A DNA stretch of 64,000 nucleotides from Chitinophagales bacterium (GCA_040877935.1 JBBDNB010000008.1:1-64000), one strand, 5' to 3'. Positions 18,159 through 27,870 are shown, numbered from the stretch's first letter. The notes: generated from the letters alone by a model not told the origin. Program-made: numbers and translations.

Positions 18159-19010
18159 ATGCTTGAAAAACTAATATCCTTCCTTGAAAGTCGGCCAATT
18201 CTAAACCTAATTCTAATTTTAATCTACACAATAACAATTGTTTCTCTCCATGATTTTATGGTGCAGCAATCTATTGCGGTAATGAATGCCCTTGGTATGG
18301 ATTTTTACAATACAATAGTAGCCTATGGCAGTTTAATATTGGGCGTATTGTTAATTGTTTATGTGGTTTTTAAGCTCCTAAATAATAAAAATGAGCTTGG
18401 CAAAAAACTTTTCTTCCTGGGAAGCACATTGATTCTAATGTTTATTCATTTCCATTTTATGTTTGAAATGAATATTGAAATCATACACTCTTTGCAGTAT
18501 GGCATTCTTGGGTTTTTACTGTTCCCATTTAGCAGAAAAATAGGAGCAGCAGTGGTACTATCATTGCCTATTATGCTACTTGACGAATGGTACCAATACC
18601 AGGTCTTGTACCCCGGATATGTAGAATATTTTGAGTTCAACGATATCATTATGAATATTTTTGGGCTCACCTTATTGTGTATTATTCTTTGGATAAGTGG
18701 TGTAAAACACAATGTGAGTGCCACAGCAATATACAAACGCTGGGATTTTAAATTACTCTTAGGTTACATTGCCCTTACGACAATACTTCTTATTAGCAGC
18801 ATTATTGTATTTTATCCTGAAAATCAGACAGAACAAACCTGGCTGATTTTAAATCAAATGGAAGAAAGAGGTGAATTCTGGATTACACATAAGTTTTCCG
18901 GGGCAGTTTATCATGTACTTAGTCCTGTAGAATCATTTATTGGTTTGGTGGGGCTTTCATTGTTTTATATGCTGGCAGATTTTAAGTGGGGAAAACCAAA
19001 TATTCAGTGA
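18159..19010 (+). CDS. VanZ-like integral membrane protein
   Basis: 283 residues with about seven to eight hydrophobic segments. The centre carries VanZ-like features: EIIHSLQYGILGFLLFPF, then LLDEWYQYQVLYP and FNDIIMNIFGLTLL. VanZ-family proteins are small membrane proteins of uncertain role, one of which gives teicoplanin resistance. This one is longer than the core domain, with an N-terminal helix pair and a final helix. Its TGA overlaps a GTG start of the next gene, so the two are translationally coupled. Confidence 0.7.
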   Translation: MLEKLISFLESRPILNLILILIYTITIVSLHDFMVQQSIAVMNALGMDFYNTIVAYGSLILGVLLIVYVVFKLLNNKNELGKKLFFLGSTLILMFIHFHFMFEMNIEIIHSLQYGILGFLLFPFSRKIGAAVVLSLPIMLLDEWYQYQVLYPGYVEYFEFNDIIMNIFGLTLLCIILWISGVKHNVSATAIYKRWDFKLLLGYIALTTILLISSIIVFYPENQTEQTWLILNQMEERGEFWITHKFSGAVYHVLSPVESFIGLVGLSLFYMLADFKWGKPNIQ

Positions 19011-19813
19011 TACAAAAAATTAGCATCATAGCCTGTGGTTGGCTGGGACTTCCCCTAGCAGAATTTTTAGTACAAAAAGGATATAAAGTAAAAGGAAGTA
19101 CAACCACGGCTTCAAAACTTAAAGCAATTCAAAGCAAAGGCATTCAAGCCAACCTGATTCAGCTTGGTGCCAATTTTAATGGTGAATGGCAGGATTTTTT
19201 AGACTGTGATCTTTTGATCGTTTGCATTCCCCCTTCTGCATCTAAAGAAAATCCCGAATTGCCGCTCAAGCAAATCATAGCAGAAGCAAAAGAAAAAAAG
19301 GTCTCACGTGTTCTATACACGAGTGCCACTTCTGTATATTCCAGCAACAATTCCATTGTTAAAGAATCGGATGCTACTTATATTAAAAGTCCACATTCGG
19401 GAGTTGAAATGCTGGCTCTGGAAGAGCTTTTTACCAAATCACAAGGATTTAAAACTAGCATTCTGCGCTTGGCTGGATTATTTGGAGGAGATCGCCTACC
19501 AGGGAAATATTTGGCCGGAAAAAAGGATTTGCCCAATGGCAATCAGCCCGTAAATATGATTCATCTTGAGGATTGTATCGATATTATTCATGCGCTCATA
19601 CAAAAAGATCTTTTCCCTGAAATAATGAATGCCTGTAGTGATATACATCCGAGCAGAGAAGAATTTTACACAGTGATGGCGGAGAAAAATGGCTGGCCCC
19701 TCCCCCATTTCAGTGCCGAAAAAAGCAAGCCACATAAAATTGTCAGCAATGAAAAATTGAAGAAATTACTGAATTACCGGTTTGTCTATGCCAATCCCTT
19801 GGATGCGCTTTGA
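19007..19813 (+). CDS. NAD(P)-dependent epimerase/SDR-like protein (YeeZ-like)
   Basis: An extended-SDR Rossmann protein: ISIIACGWLGLPLAEFLVQKG (nucleotide-binding GxGxxG variant CGWLG), LLIVCIPP, VLYTSATSVYSS, and ILRLAGLFGGDRLPGKYLAG. I chose the GTG at 19007 because it overlaps the previous stop as GTGA; an ATG at 18986 in frame is the alternative and would overlap the upstream gene by 25 nt. The catalytic Tyr-x-x-x-Lys is not in the standard place, as is usual for the YeeZ branch. Substrate unknown; role may be oxidoreductase or non-catalytic. Confidence 0.8.
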   Translation: MIQKISIIACGWLGLPLAEFLVQKGYKVKGSTTTASKLKAIQSKGIQANLIQLGANFNGEWQDFLDCDLLIVCIPPSASKENPELPLKQIIAEAKEKKVSRVLYTSATSVYSSNNSIVKESDATYIKSPHSGVEMLALEELFTKSQGFKTSILRLAGLFGGDRLPGKYLAGKKDLPNGNQPVNMIHLEDCIDIIHALIQKDLFPEIMNACSDIHPSREEFYTVMAEKNGWPLPHFSAEKSKPHKIVSNEKLKKLLNYRFVYANPLDAL

Positions 19814-19872
19814 TTTTAGCCCTGAAAATCTATTTTGGACATTCTGTAGTGCGAAAACCAGAACAGAAGCCT

Positions 19873-21561
19873 TCACTCAGCCACTGCCCTTTCCAGAATT
19901 TCGTCCTTTCCTGCTCTAATGCCCGAAATACTTCTATTTATTTTATGGTCAATTTTCACACCATTGGGATAAATATAAGTTCCATCGGGATAGGCAACCA
20001 CTGATCGTGTGAAATAAATTTTGATATTTCCGGGCATAGGCAAACAAATTACATCTCCCAATGCTCCCGCTGTTTGTGTGCCTATAGTAGTGGTATTGGA
20101 AAGACTCTGAAATCGCATACAATTAAACTCACCTCCACTTTGTATAAATTCATCTACGAGAATCACCTTTTTCAAATTTTTCAAGCTACTTTTTTTATAG
20201 CTTTCCAATCTGTTTTCCTGCATGAAAAATGCTCCAGGTTTTTCCCAAAGAGGCATGTATAATTTGGAAAATAAGTTTTTATCAGCTGCCAATATATTCA
20301 GCAAATATTTATAAGTCTCGTAATTTTCCCTCTCATAACTGTAATTGCGCAAATCGATAATGATTTTATTGATGCTGCTATCATCAGCAAACATTTCCAT
20401 TAATTTTTCTTTATTGGCCTGATATGCATTTACATACAGACAAGTGTCGTTCACTTTGAACAAGTTGCCAGAAGGAAGTAAGGATTGGTCGTAGATTCTT
20501 TCAGAACTGTATCCCTTCTTATTTTTTAAAACCAATTTTCTGATAGACATATCAGTCTTTTGCACTTCAATGCTAACCGAATCACGATTTCCATTGAAAA
20601 GATAGTAATTCAGATTTCTATCTGTTGCCGTTTTATTGGCAGCCTGAGCATATTTTTTATAATATTCTAAAAGGGAATCTACTTGAGTTTCGTCAATTTT
20701 AAACAATACATCACCTATTTCCAGTTTTTCATCCACAGTGCTATCATTAGTGTCCAACCAGGTGATTACAGATTTGCCTTCAATAATACTTGTGAAAAAT
20801 GGCGGCTGTGAATATCCCAAAATCGAATCAAGCATAGAACTTTTGAAAACAAGGTGTGTGTCCCTAATTTTTGCAGCAAACTCGCGCATTATAAAATCAT
20901 AACCCGCTGCTTTTGCTTTGGCTTGTATTTTTGGAATATAGGTCTCAAGAACGGTATTCCAATCTGAGTCCAAAAGAGATTTATAGGGATAAAACCAATT
21001 CATCAAATTCCAGAACCGGGCAAAGGCAAGCAATTGCACCGCTTTATTTTGGCGCACATCTTCCTGCGGCTCCGTTTCGTTGATCAGAGTCATTACACCA
21101 TTGGTAAAGGGAGCAATGAGATAATGCTGTTTTTTTACAGAACTGTGGACCAGTTTCTCAATTTTAGCATCAAGAATTGTGTCTCCACTTTCAAAAGTGA
21201 GTGAATTCAGTACAATCAACTCTCGCTTATTTTTAAATTTTTTGTTTTTTGGCTTTTTAATGTCATTGCAATAATTGAGCATTTGCCATAAAACTGTGTT
21301 CAATTCTACTGTATTTTTGGCATTTTCAAGCTTTGGTAAATATTCAAGAAATACAGCATCCCAATTTGTTTTACCTCCTGCAACTGCCGGGTGATGGTAT
21401 TTTAAAATTCCCCAAAACTCGATGTATTTGGCAATATGATCGGTGTTGTCATTCCTCTCTCGGGCATGGTTCTCCTGAAAGGGAAATATTAAAATCCACA
21501 GAATTATCAAAAAGTATAGCTCCCTAAATCCTGACATTTGCTTGATATCGAACAAGTACAT
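19873..21561 (-). CDS. Exported S41 (tail-specific) peptidase-like protein
   Basis: 562 residues with an N-terminal membrane/signal segment (LYFLIILWILIFPFQ; the second Met at residue 9 may be the true start). Middle parts carry a PDZ-like region (VDEKLEIGDVLFKIDETQVD) and the C-terminal S41 core (INKIIIDLRNYS, KKVILVDEFIQSGGEFNCM, TTTIGTQTAGALGDVICLPM). The nucleophile Ser is the one in FIQSGGE; relatives in Bacteroidota are annotated as S41 peptidases of unknown substrate. The gene converges on the SDR gene and is divergent from the TonB-CTD pair. Confidence 0.85.
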   Translation of the reverse strand: MYLFDIKQMSGFRELYFLIILWILIFPFQENHARERNDNTDHIAKYIEFWGILKYHHPAVAGGKTNWDAVFLEYLPKLENAKNTVELNTVLWQMLNYCNDIKKPKNKKFKNKRELIVLNSLTFESGDTILDAKIEKLVHSSVKKQHYLIAPFTNGVMTLINETEPQEDVRQNKAVQLLAFARFWNLMNWFYPYKSLLDSDWNTVLETYIPKIQAKAKAAGYDFIMREFAAKIRDTHLVFKSSMLDSILGYSQPPFFTSIIEGKSVITWLDTNDSTVDEKLEIGDVLFKIDETQVDSLLEYYKKYAQAANKTATDRNLNYYLFNGNRDSVSIEVQKTDMSIRKLVLKNKKGYSSERIYDQSLLPSGNLFKVNDTCLYVNAYQANKEKLMEMFADDSSINKIIIDLRNYSYERENYETYKYLLNILAADKNLFSKLYMPLWEKPGAFFMQENRLESYKKSSLKNLKKVILVDEFIQSGGEFNCMRFQSLSNTTTIGTQTAGALGDVICLPMPGNIKIYFTRSVVAYPDGTYIYPNGVKIDHKINRSISGIRAGKDEILERAVAE

Positions 21562-21689
21562 TAAATTGATTTTAAGTTAATAAAACAAAACATTACATTG
21601 TAGTATTAATCAAAACCTCTTTTAAAAACCTGTGCTTAAAGCCGGAATATGCATTAGAAAATTTATTACATCAATCAAAAACTTTAAAA

Positions 21690-22079
21690 ATGAAACGTAT
21701 ACTCCTATTAATTAGCCTGGCAATATTGGTTTCCTGTAGTAGTACATTTGCCCAGGAAGTGTTTGCCGAAGTAGAACAAATGCCAGAATACCCGGGCGGG
21801 CAGGAAAAACTGCTGGAATACCTGGGGAAGCTCAAAAAGCCTAAAAAACTGGAAAAGGATTTTACACTTTATGTAAGATTCCTGGTAGATACTACAGGCG
21901 AGGTACAAGAAGTAATTATAGCCAATGAATCTGAAACTGATGATGAAGCGCTGAAACAAAGCGTAGTGCAGCATGTGCGAAAAATGAAAAGATGGGAACC
22001 AGGCCGGCAAAAGGGCAAGCCGGTGATTGTACAATATGTGGTTCCCTATAAATTTCAAGCCGAAGCCGGAAAGGAGTAG
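21690..22079 (+). CDS. Periplasmic TonB C-terminal-domain protein
   Basis: 129 residues: a leader (RILLLISLAILVSCSSTFAQ, with either a lipobox or a signal-peptidase I site) and one TonB C-terminal domain beginning EVEQMPEYPGGQEKLLEYL and ending RWEPGRQKGKPVIVQYVVPY. It lacks the membrane helix and proline-rich spacer of energy-transducing TonB, so it is the short form common in Bacteroidota. It lies 3 nt upstream of a paralogue. Possible roles are binding outer-membrane receptors' TonB boxes or regulating transport; not shown. Confidence 0.85.
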   Translation: MKRILLLISLAILVSCSSTFAQEVFAEVEQMPEYPGGQEKLLEYLGKLKKPKKLEKDFTLYVRFLVDTTGEVQEVIIANESETDDEALKQSVVQHVRKMKRWEPGRQKGKPVIVQYVVPYKFQAEAGKE

Positions 22080-22082
22080 ATC

Positions 22083-22499
22083 ATGTTAAGCAAGCCGTTT
22101 ACCTTCGTCTTATTTTTAATTTTATGGATTTTCTCCATTGATGTAACAGCTCAAAAAATCTATACTATTGCAGAAGAAATGCCCGAATATCCGGGTGGTG
22201 AAATGGCACTCTATGAATATTTATATGAAGTTCCTTTTCCCGAAAAATACAAATCCCCAGAGTTTAAAAATCAGATACAAATTCAGTTCCAAATAGATAC
22301 TGCGGGAAATGTGCAAAACATAGGTGTGAAAAACCAAACCGATAATGATGAACTGGGACTTATAGCCATTGAGCACATTGAAAAAATGCCGCAATGGAAA
22401 CCGGGCATACATTTAGGGAAAAAGGTGATCGTGCAATATGTATTACCGATTCCATTTGAAAGATTAACCCCTAAAAACAAGAAGAGAAAAGGAAAATAG
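22083..22499 (+). CDS. Periplasmic TonB C-terminal-domain protein, paralogue
   Basis: 138 residues with signal peptide (FTFVLFLILWIFSIDVTAQ) and the same domain as its upstream neighbour: EEMPEYPGGEMALYEYLYEV, IQFQIDTAGNVQNIGVKNQT, MPQWKPGIHLGKKVIVQYVL. A Lys/Arg-rich tail ends it. The pair is a local duplication and one transcript (3 nt apart), converging on rluD. Confidence 0.85.
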   Translation: MLSKPFTFVLFLILWIFSIDVTAQKIYTIAEEMPEYPGGEMALYEYLYEVPFPEKYKSPEFKNQIQIQFQIDTAGNVQNIGVKNQTDNDELGLIAIEHIEKMPQWKPGIHLGKKVIVQYVLPIPFERLTPKNKKRKGK

Positions 22500-22505
22500 A
22501 TTCAC

Positions 22506-23543
22506 TCACTTCCTCAGCGCATACTTATAATAGCCGCGCCATTTTTCCAAAACGGCAGTAAAATCCTCGGGCAATTCCGACTCAAATAACATTTCCTTGC
22601 CCGTTTCGGGATGTACAAAACCCAGACTCTTTGCGTGCAATGCCTGCCGGGGCATCAGTTGGAAGCAATTTTCTACAAACTGCTTGTATTTGCTGTAAAT
22701 GGTTCCCTTGACAATTCTGTCGCCTCCATAAGTATCATCATTAAAAAGTGGGCAGTTGAGGTGCTTCATATGCACGCGTATTTGGTGCGTGCGTCCTGTT
22801 TCCAGTTCACATTCTATCAATGTGGTATAGCCAAAGCGCTCCAGAACTTTATAATGCGTTACAGCTGCTTTTCCGAAATCACCATCAGGATAGGCCGCCA
22901 TTTTTTTTCTATAGCGTTGGTCTCTGCCAATGAACACATCAACTTTACCTTCATCATCGGGCAAATCGCCCCAAACCAATGCGTGGTATTTACGCTCTGT
23001 GGTCTTTTCAAAAAATTGCTCTGACAAATGGGTCAGTGCCCTTTCTGTTTTGGCAATCACAAGCAGTCCACTGGTGTTTTTATCGATGCGGTGTACCAGG
23101 CCGGGGCGAGTTCGGTCAGCTTTCATGGCCAATTCATTAAAATGATGCAAAAGTCCATTGACAAGTGTCCCTGTATAATTTCCCGAACCGGGATGTACAA
23201 CAAGTCCAGCCGGCTTGTTGACCACTGCAAGATGCTCATCTTCATAAACTACATCAATTGGGATGTCTTCGGCCTCCAGTTTAAATTCCCGTGCAGGAGT
23301 AGTCAGCATAATCCTGATATCATCTCCTGCCTGTATCTTGTGATTGGATTTCACTACACTTCCATTGACAAAAACCTGTCCTTCCTTCGCTGCATTCTGA
23401 ATTTTATTTCTACTAATACCTTCTATTCGGTTGTGCAGAAATTTATCAATGCGCATCGGTTCCTGACCTTTATCGGCTTTAAAGCGGTGCTGCTCATACA
23501 ATCCTTCTGACTCTTCAATATCATTACCTGTATTTTCTTCCAT
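22506..23543 (-). CDS. rluD: RluD-family 23S rRNA pseudouridine synthase
   Basis: 345 residues: an S4 RNA-binding domain (about 28-95; MRIDKFLHNRIEGISRNKIQ), then the RluA/RluD catalytic domain with VVNKPAGLVVHPG and LVHRIDKNTSGLLVIAKT, where Asp154 is the catalytic aspartate, and GRTHQIRVHM. RluD makes pseudouridines in helix 69 of 23S rRNA. Length and motifs are typical. An acidic N-terminal extension of about 27 residues is present. RluD rather than RluC is favoured but not proven. Confidence 0.93.
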   Translation of the reverse strand: MEENTGNDIEESEGLYEQHRFKADKGQEPMRIDKFLHNRIEGISRNKIQNAAKEGQVFVNGSVVKSNHKIQAGDDIRIMLTTPAREFKLEAEDIPIDVVYEDEHLAVVNKPAGLVVHPGSGNYTGTLVNGLLHHFNELAMKADRTRPGLVHRIDKNTSGLLVIAKTERALTHLSEQFFEKTTERKYHALVWGDLPDDEGKVDVFIGRDQRYRKKMAAYPDGDFGKAAVTHYKVLERFGYTTLIECELETGRTHQIRVHMKHLNCPLFNDDTYGGDRIVKGTIYSKYKQFVENCFQLMPRQALHAKSLGFVHPETGKEMLFESELPEDFTAVLEKWRGYYKYALRK

Positions 23544-23681
23544 TTTTATTTTTCAGATTGCATACTTTTATTCTGTAATGCGCATTAATTGGGCTTAAAT
23601 TTAACCAGCCTACACACAAAACAATAAATAATAATTTATTTATAGAAAGGCTTTTTACTGATGTATTAGAATACTATACCG

Positions 23682-24734
23682 TCAGCTAAATTGATTTTTA
23701 AAACTTTCGTATTTTTCGATATTCAATCTCAAAACATGCTCAACGAATGAAAATTTATAGCCTGCACTACCTGTTTCATAATTACCCCTATTTTCCTTAC
23801 TCAAGCTCTTTCTCGCTAAGCTTGTATGTGGTTTTCTGAATTTATACAATAACTTGAACACATTGTCTATTTGCTCTAAACACTTACCATCAACAGTATT
23901 AGAGTGATCAGTCAATGCTGTACTCACTTTTTTTAACAGTGAAGGTTTATCTTCAATTTCATCAAACATTTCCCTTAAATAAATTGGCATATACGCATTA
24001 CACTCTCTGGTAAATTTAAGGTATATCTCATCATCATTATCAAACCATAACATTTTATCAACAAGGTATAATGGGATTTGCCCACCTCCCGGGCCTATAT
24101 ATTCTTTGTTTCCAACTTCCACAGGGTCAAAATAGGGGCGCAATCGATTGCTAAACACCCAGGGGTCTATAAGCCTCATGGATTGTGCAAATGCAGAAAC
24201 GGATTTTTCAAAATTGGATTCTATGTTAGATAGAAGCATTGAAAAATCAGAATTATCTGTTTCTAAAAGTTTAAAAATATCAAAGGCAATATTCTCAAAA
24301 TAAGGTATTGTATTTCTCACGCCATTTATTAAGCCTATTTCATCCTCTAATTTTGTGAAAGTTCTTTGTCTGCTTCCTGCAGGGTTCCACACACCATAAT
24401 GGTAGGAACTTTCCCGTGGTGGCAAAGCCGTATTTTTTGCAATTTGGAGTAAAATAGTCTCTAAATTTGAAACAACTTTAACCGGTTGGACTCCTAATTT
24501 TCTAATTGAAGATATCAGAAAACCCAAATCCCTCATTGCTGCAAGGTTGTTTTCTACATCAAGACTTTGTATAAATTTAAGAGAAGGTAATAAATCAGAA
24601 GTTAACTCAATTAAACCCTTTAAATTTTCCTTTTGATTCAAATCATGCAACATGTCAACATAAGGATCGAAACCTAAAGGATCCAATACAGAAACTCTTA
24701 AATGTAAATCTGCACTGTATTTTATCATTTTCAA
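23682..24734 (-). CDS. PrnB-like haem enzyme (IDO/TDO superfamily)
   Basis: 350 residues. Along its length it follows the pattern of PrnB, the pyrrolnitrin-pathway enzyme that rearranges 7-chlorotryptophan to monodechloroaminopyrrolnitrin: DPLGFDPYVDMLHDLNQKEN, AAMRDLGFLISSI, NTALPPRESSYHYGVWNPAG, RPYFDPVEVGNKEYIGPGGG, and VFKLLYKFRKPHTSLARKS with His303 at the place of the proximal haem ligand, then ETGSAGY. The assignment is from remembered family sequence, not a search. No halogenase, PrnC or PrnD homologue is in the window, so the product is unlikely to be pyrrolnitrin; a tryptophan- or indole-derived oxidation is a reasonable inference. It is single, A/T-rich, and bounded downstream (right) by a GCCTGCC repeat. 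Confidence 0.78.
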   Translation of the reverse strand: MKMIKYSADLHLRVSVLDPLGFDPYVDMLHDLNQKENLKGLIELTSDLLPSLKFIQSLDVENNLAAMRDLGFLISSIRKLGVQPVKVVSNLETILLQIAKNTALPPRESSYHYGVWNPAGSRQRTFTKLEDEIGLINGVRNTIPYFENIAFDIFKLLETDNSDFSMLLSNIESNFEKSVSAFAQSMRLIDPWVFSNRLRPYFDPVEVGNKEYIGPGGGQIPLYLVDKMLWFDNDDEIYLKFTRECNAYMPIYLREMFDEIEDKPSLLKKVSTALTDHSNTVDGKCLEQIDNVFKLLYKFRKPHTSLARKSLSKENRGNYETGSAGYKFSFVEHVLRLNIEKYESFKNQFS

Positions 24735-24898
24735 ACCATTATTATACGAACTTAATCATTTTAAGCATCTAGTTCCACCAATTTAATTAAAAGAAAAGCT
24801 ACCTGAGTTCACATTTAATTTAAGCCCAAACACAATGTGATATAATAAGATTATTTACTTGGAAGCGTTGTGTATTTTATTATTTAGTAAACAACCTG

Positions 24899-24960
24899 GG
24901 GCAAGCCTGCCTTTGTCGTCAGACAAGCCTCGGAGCACCCGCCTGCTTAGTCGGGCAGGT
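24899..24960. repeat. Composite GCCTGCC-type repeat
   Basis: GCCTGCCTTTGTCGTCAGAC opens a G/C-rich patch in very A/T-rich surroundings. It contains TTGTC-gtca-GACAA and a CCCG...CGGG stem around GCCTGCTTAGT, and ends GGCAGG. It resembles the palindromes at 333, 3113 and 3950 in its ends but not in its core. It lies 3' of the aminotransferase gene, at the border where the glycan locus begins; the rest of 24735-24898 shows nothing. Confidence 0.55.
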
Positions 24961-24971
24961 TCAAATCTCGA

Positions 24972-26102
24972 TTATTGAGTAAAATATGCTTCGATTTTAC
25001 TTACAACATACTTTATCTCTTCATCAGAAATAGTATTATAAATAGGCAATCTTAATAGTTTATTGCTTTCTAATGTAGTGTATTCATCTTTATCAATGCT
25101 ACAATTTAATTTTCTGCCGCGAATAGAATTGTGCAATGGTGTATAATGAAATGAATTCATTATTCCATTTTTCTTTAAGTAAGACATTAAAGCATCCCTT
25201 TGTCGCTTGTTTTCACATTTCAAGAAAAAAATGTGAGCGTTGTGTTTGTAATCAGCCTGATGCTTAGGAAGCAATTTATTTAGAATTGGATTTTCGAGCA
25301 TTAAATTGAAATAAGTATTCCATTTCAATTTCCTCTCTTCAATAATTTGTTCGCTTTTTATTAATAAAGGATATAAAACAGCAGCATTGAACTCAGGCAT
25401 ATTGAATTTTGAACCACTGTCAATCCATTCATAAGCATTTACTTTTTTTTTGAAAAAAGCAGATCTGTTGGTCCCATTATCGTAGCATATTTTTACTTTA
25501 TCGACATATCTATTTTTACATAATAATACACCTCCCTCGCTACAACCAATATTTTTCAATGTATCAAAACTGATACAGGAAAAGTCACCCACACTACCCA
25601 GCAATCTGTCATCATCCGTTTTTGCGCATATCCCCTGTGCATTATCCTCAATTAACAGCACATCAGATTCATCACAAATTTGCTTTATTTTGTTCAATTG
25701 ACAAGCCACACTTCCATAATGCATAACAATTACAGCTCGTGTTTTCTTGTTTATCAAATTTTTTATACTCTCAGGGGGAATATTCATGGTTTCTGGATCA
25801 ATATCCGTAAACCTTAATACCGCACCGTAATTTGAAAAAGCATTGGCCACACCAACAAAATTATAAGAGGACATAATAATTTCATCGCCCGGTAATATGC
25901 CAATAGACAAAGCAATTAATTCCATTGCTCTTGTACAGGAACTGGTCATAAATGCAGTGTATTCGGGGTATTTCTGTTTAAAATATTCTTTGCACTTTTG
26001 TGTAAATACCCAATCACTAATGGTCTCTGGATTTTTAACAAGAAATTCTACATTATTACTGCTATCATTGCAGGTATATGGTATATTGAATGGGATTTTC
26101 AT
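24972..26102 (-). CDS. WecE-like sugar-nucleotide aminotransferase (DegT/DnrJ/EryC1/StrS)
   Basis: I take the ATG at 26102 as start: it gives MKIPFNIPYT, the canonical opening, and 376 residues; the longer frame adds 26 residues with no homology. Motifs follow WecE/RffA: TSSCTRAMELIALSIGILPG, MSSYNFVGVANAF, DIDPETMNIPPESI, IEDNAQGICA, and SFDTLKNIGCSEGG with Schiff-base Lys183. WecE converts dTDP-4-keto-6-deoxyglucose to dTDP-4-amino-4,6-dideoxygalactose; the exact sugar here is unproved. A GNAT gene at 30567 could acylate the new amino group. Confidence 0.9.
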   Translation of the reverse strand: MKIPFNIPYTCNDSSNNVEFLVKNPETISDWVFTQKCKEYFKQKYPEYTAFMTSSCTRAMELIALSIGILPGDEIIMSSYNFVGVANAFSNYGAVLRFTDIDPETMNIPPESIKNLINKKTRAVIVMHYGSVACQLNKIKQICDESDVLLIEDNAQGICAKTDDDRLLGSVGDFSCISFDTLKNIGCSEGGVLLCKNRYVDKVKICYDNGTNRSAFFKKKVNAYEWIDSGSKFNMPEFNAAVLYPLLIKSEQIIEERKLKWNTYFNLMLENPILNKLLPKHQADYKHNAHIFFLKCENKRQRDALMSYLKKNGIMNSFHYTPLHNSIRGRKLNCSIDKDEYTTLESNKLLRLPIYNTISDEEIKYVVSKIEAYFTQ

Positions 26103-26238
26103 CAATGAGTAATGTTTTTGTAAAAATAGTTTTTTAGAACCTAAGTTTGAAAACGAATTTGGGTACAGTACAATAAGCAATTTTAAATTTATAAAGTCAT
26201 AATTTCCCTACTACAAAATGATTAATCTTATATAATAC

Positions 26239-27870
26239 ATGTGCGCCAATAATTCATTCTTTCTTTCGGGAATCCTTTCGATATTTTTAATGATATTTAC
26301 TCATGTGTTTTTTAACACTTATTTTGATTCTTACGAACCTATCAGTAATTATTTAATTTACTCAGCGGCAGAATTAAACACTTATTTTAAGGCAATATCT
26401 AATAATGATTTTGGACTTTTTCAGTTATACATGCTCCTACAGCAAAAAACATCAAATATTTCTGTATTTAGTTTAGCTAAAGTCTTTTTTGTGTTGATTT
26501 CGTTTTGGATAATGTTTTATTGCATTATTAGCAAATCAAAACAAACAGTCATGCATTTATTCTTATTGGGAATATGCATTTTACTATATTTTGAAAATAT
26601 GGTTTTCATTAACAATGTAAGGATCAGTTTCTTATTGTCCTTTGCTACTTTAATGTACCTTTTTGTATCAAAAATAAAAGGTGAGAAAATAAATTTATTA
26701 TTGTTTTACACCTTAGTTGTATTGTCCGTTATAAACAGGATAGAAATAGCTATGGTGGTTTTTATACTTGGGTTTATTTATAGTCTTATTTTTTCAAAAA
26801 AGAAAATACTACACAGTGCAAATGCAGTTATTATATGTGCTGTATTCTACTCCGTATTTCTTTGGGGCAATTACACCTATAATAACACAGCTTATAATTA
26901 TATTAAAATTGAAAAGGCACTTGACGACAGGAGAGATTTCAGGTTTTCAAGCATAAATAACTTAAATACTTTAACAAATGAAGAGGTGAAAATGTATGCC
27001 AGAGCTTTATTTGTTCTGGATGAACCTACATTAAATATAGAAGAATTTGATTTTTCAAAAGTATTAAAGCACAAAACTTTCAGTGAATACATAATGAAAA
27101 ATTCAGATTTTTTTTCCATATACACCAATCAACTTATAGAAAGTTACAAAATATTCACTGAATACTACTGGCCGGTACTTATCATTCTTTTTATTAGCAT
27201 TATTTATATTTCCCTTTCAGTAAAAGCTCAATTATTAAAAATCATACTTTTTACTCTGTGTTACATTGCTGTTATTCCATTTTTGGCCCTCATGGGGGAG
27301 GTTCCTAAATCATTTATTGCTCCATACATTACTACAGGAGTATTTATTTCTATTTGGTACATTTATTTAAATATCAAAATGAAAAAAACAGTTAAAGTTA
27401 TTTTTGGAATGACATTCCTTATTTGTAGCCTATTGCTATATATCACGAATATTCAACCTACACTAAATAAAAAAAGAAACCTACAGCTAAATTCTGATAA
27501 AATATACAATGATTTTAAAACTGAAGAAGAAGTTTTTATATTGACAATATTTGACTGGAAAATCTTACCAGTTGAGTTGTTTCACCCCAATGCAAGTTTT
27601 ATTTTTAACAGCATAAGTTTCAGACAATACGATCATACTAATATTTTTCAGCTACAGAAAGAGCGAACTTTTGGTGAAAATTATGCAAGTCTAAAACATC
27701 GATTCGAGTATTTAATCAAAAATAAAAGAGCTGTTTATGGCAGCAATTACATAACAGATTTTTACAAAGCATACCTAAATAGGGTTCATGATTTTAAAAT
27801 TGAATTTATACCTATTAAAAACATTGAAAACACTGATATTTATAAATTCAGAATCGAGATGATTCAATAA
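26239..27870 (+). CDS. Polytopic membrane protein A, GT-C-like (local four-member family)
   Basis: 543 residues with about nine to ten membrane helices and a soluble C-terminal region of about 130 residues. First exported loop: NTYFDSYEPISNY. Midway: VINRIEIAMVV, the R-x-E-x-A motif shared with the proteins at 42738, 46134 and 56089. A hydrophilic loop starting KIEKALDDRRDF and a C-terminal segment ending near YKAYLNRVHDFKIEFIPI are also shared. Acidic residues in the first loop plus an RxE motif recall polyprenol-dependent GT-C glycosyltransferases, so transfer of a sugar outside the membrane is possible. No known family name is claimed. Divergent from the aminotransferase gene. Confidence 0.75.
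   Translation: MCANNSFFLSGILSIFLMIFTHVFFNTYFDSYEPISNYLIYSAAELNTYFKAISNNDFGLFQLYMLLQQKTSNISVFSLAKVFFVLISFWIMFYCIISKSKQTVMHLFLLGICILLYFENMVFINNVRISFLLSFATLMYLFVSKIKGEKINLLLFYTLVVLSVINRIEIAMVVFILGFIYSLIFSKKKILHSANAVIICAVFYSVFLWGNYTYNNTAYNYIKIEKALDDRRDFRFSSINNLNTLTNEEVKMYARALFVLDEPTLNIEEFDFSKVLKHKTFSEYIMKNSDFFSIYTNQLIESYKIFTEYYWPVLIILFISIIYISLSVKAQLLKIILFTLCYIAVIPFLALMGEVPKSFIAPYITTGVFISIWYIYLNIKMKKTVKVIFGMTFLICSLLLYITNIQPTLNKKRNLQLNSDKIYNDFKTEEEVFILTIFDWKILPVELFHPNASFIFNSISFRQYDHTNIFQLQKERTFGENYASLKHRFEYLIKNKRAVYGSNYITDFYKAYLNRVHDFKIEFIPIKNIENTDIYKFRIEMIQ

Noticed and set aside
22611-23510. Plus-strand frames of 137 and 160 codons opposite rluD
   Set aside because: They are antisense shadows of a well-supported pseudouridine synthase gene.
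24951-24980. T-loop-like GGTTCAAATC resembling a tRNA T-arm
   Set aside because: The five bases on each side do not pair, and no acceptor or anticodon arm can be drawn around it.
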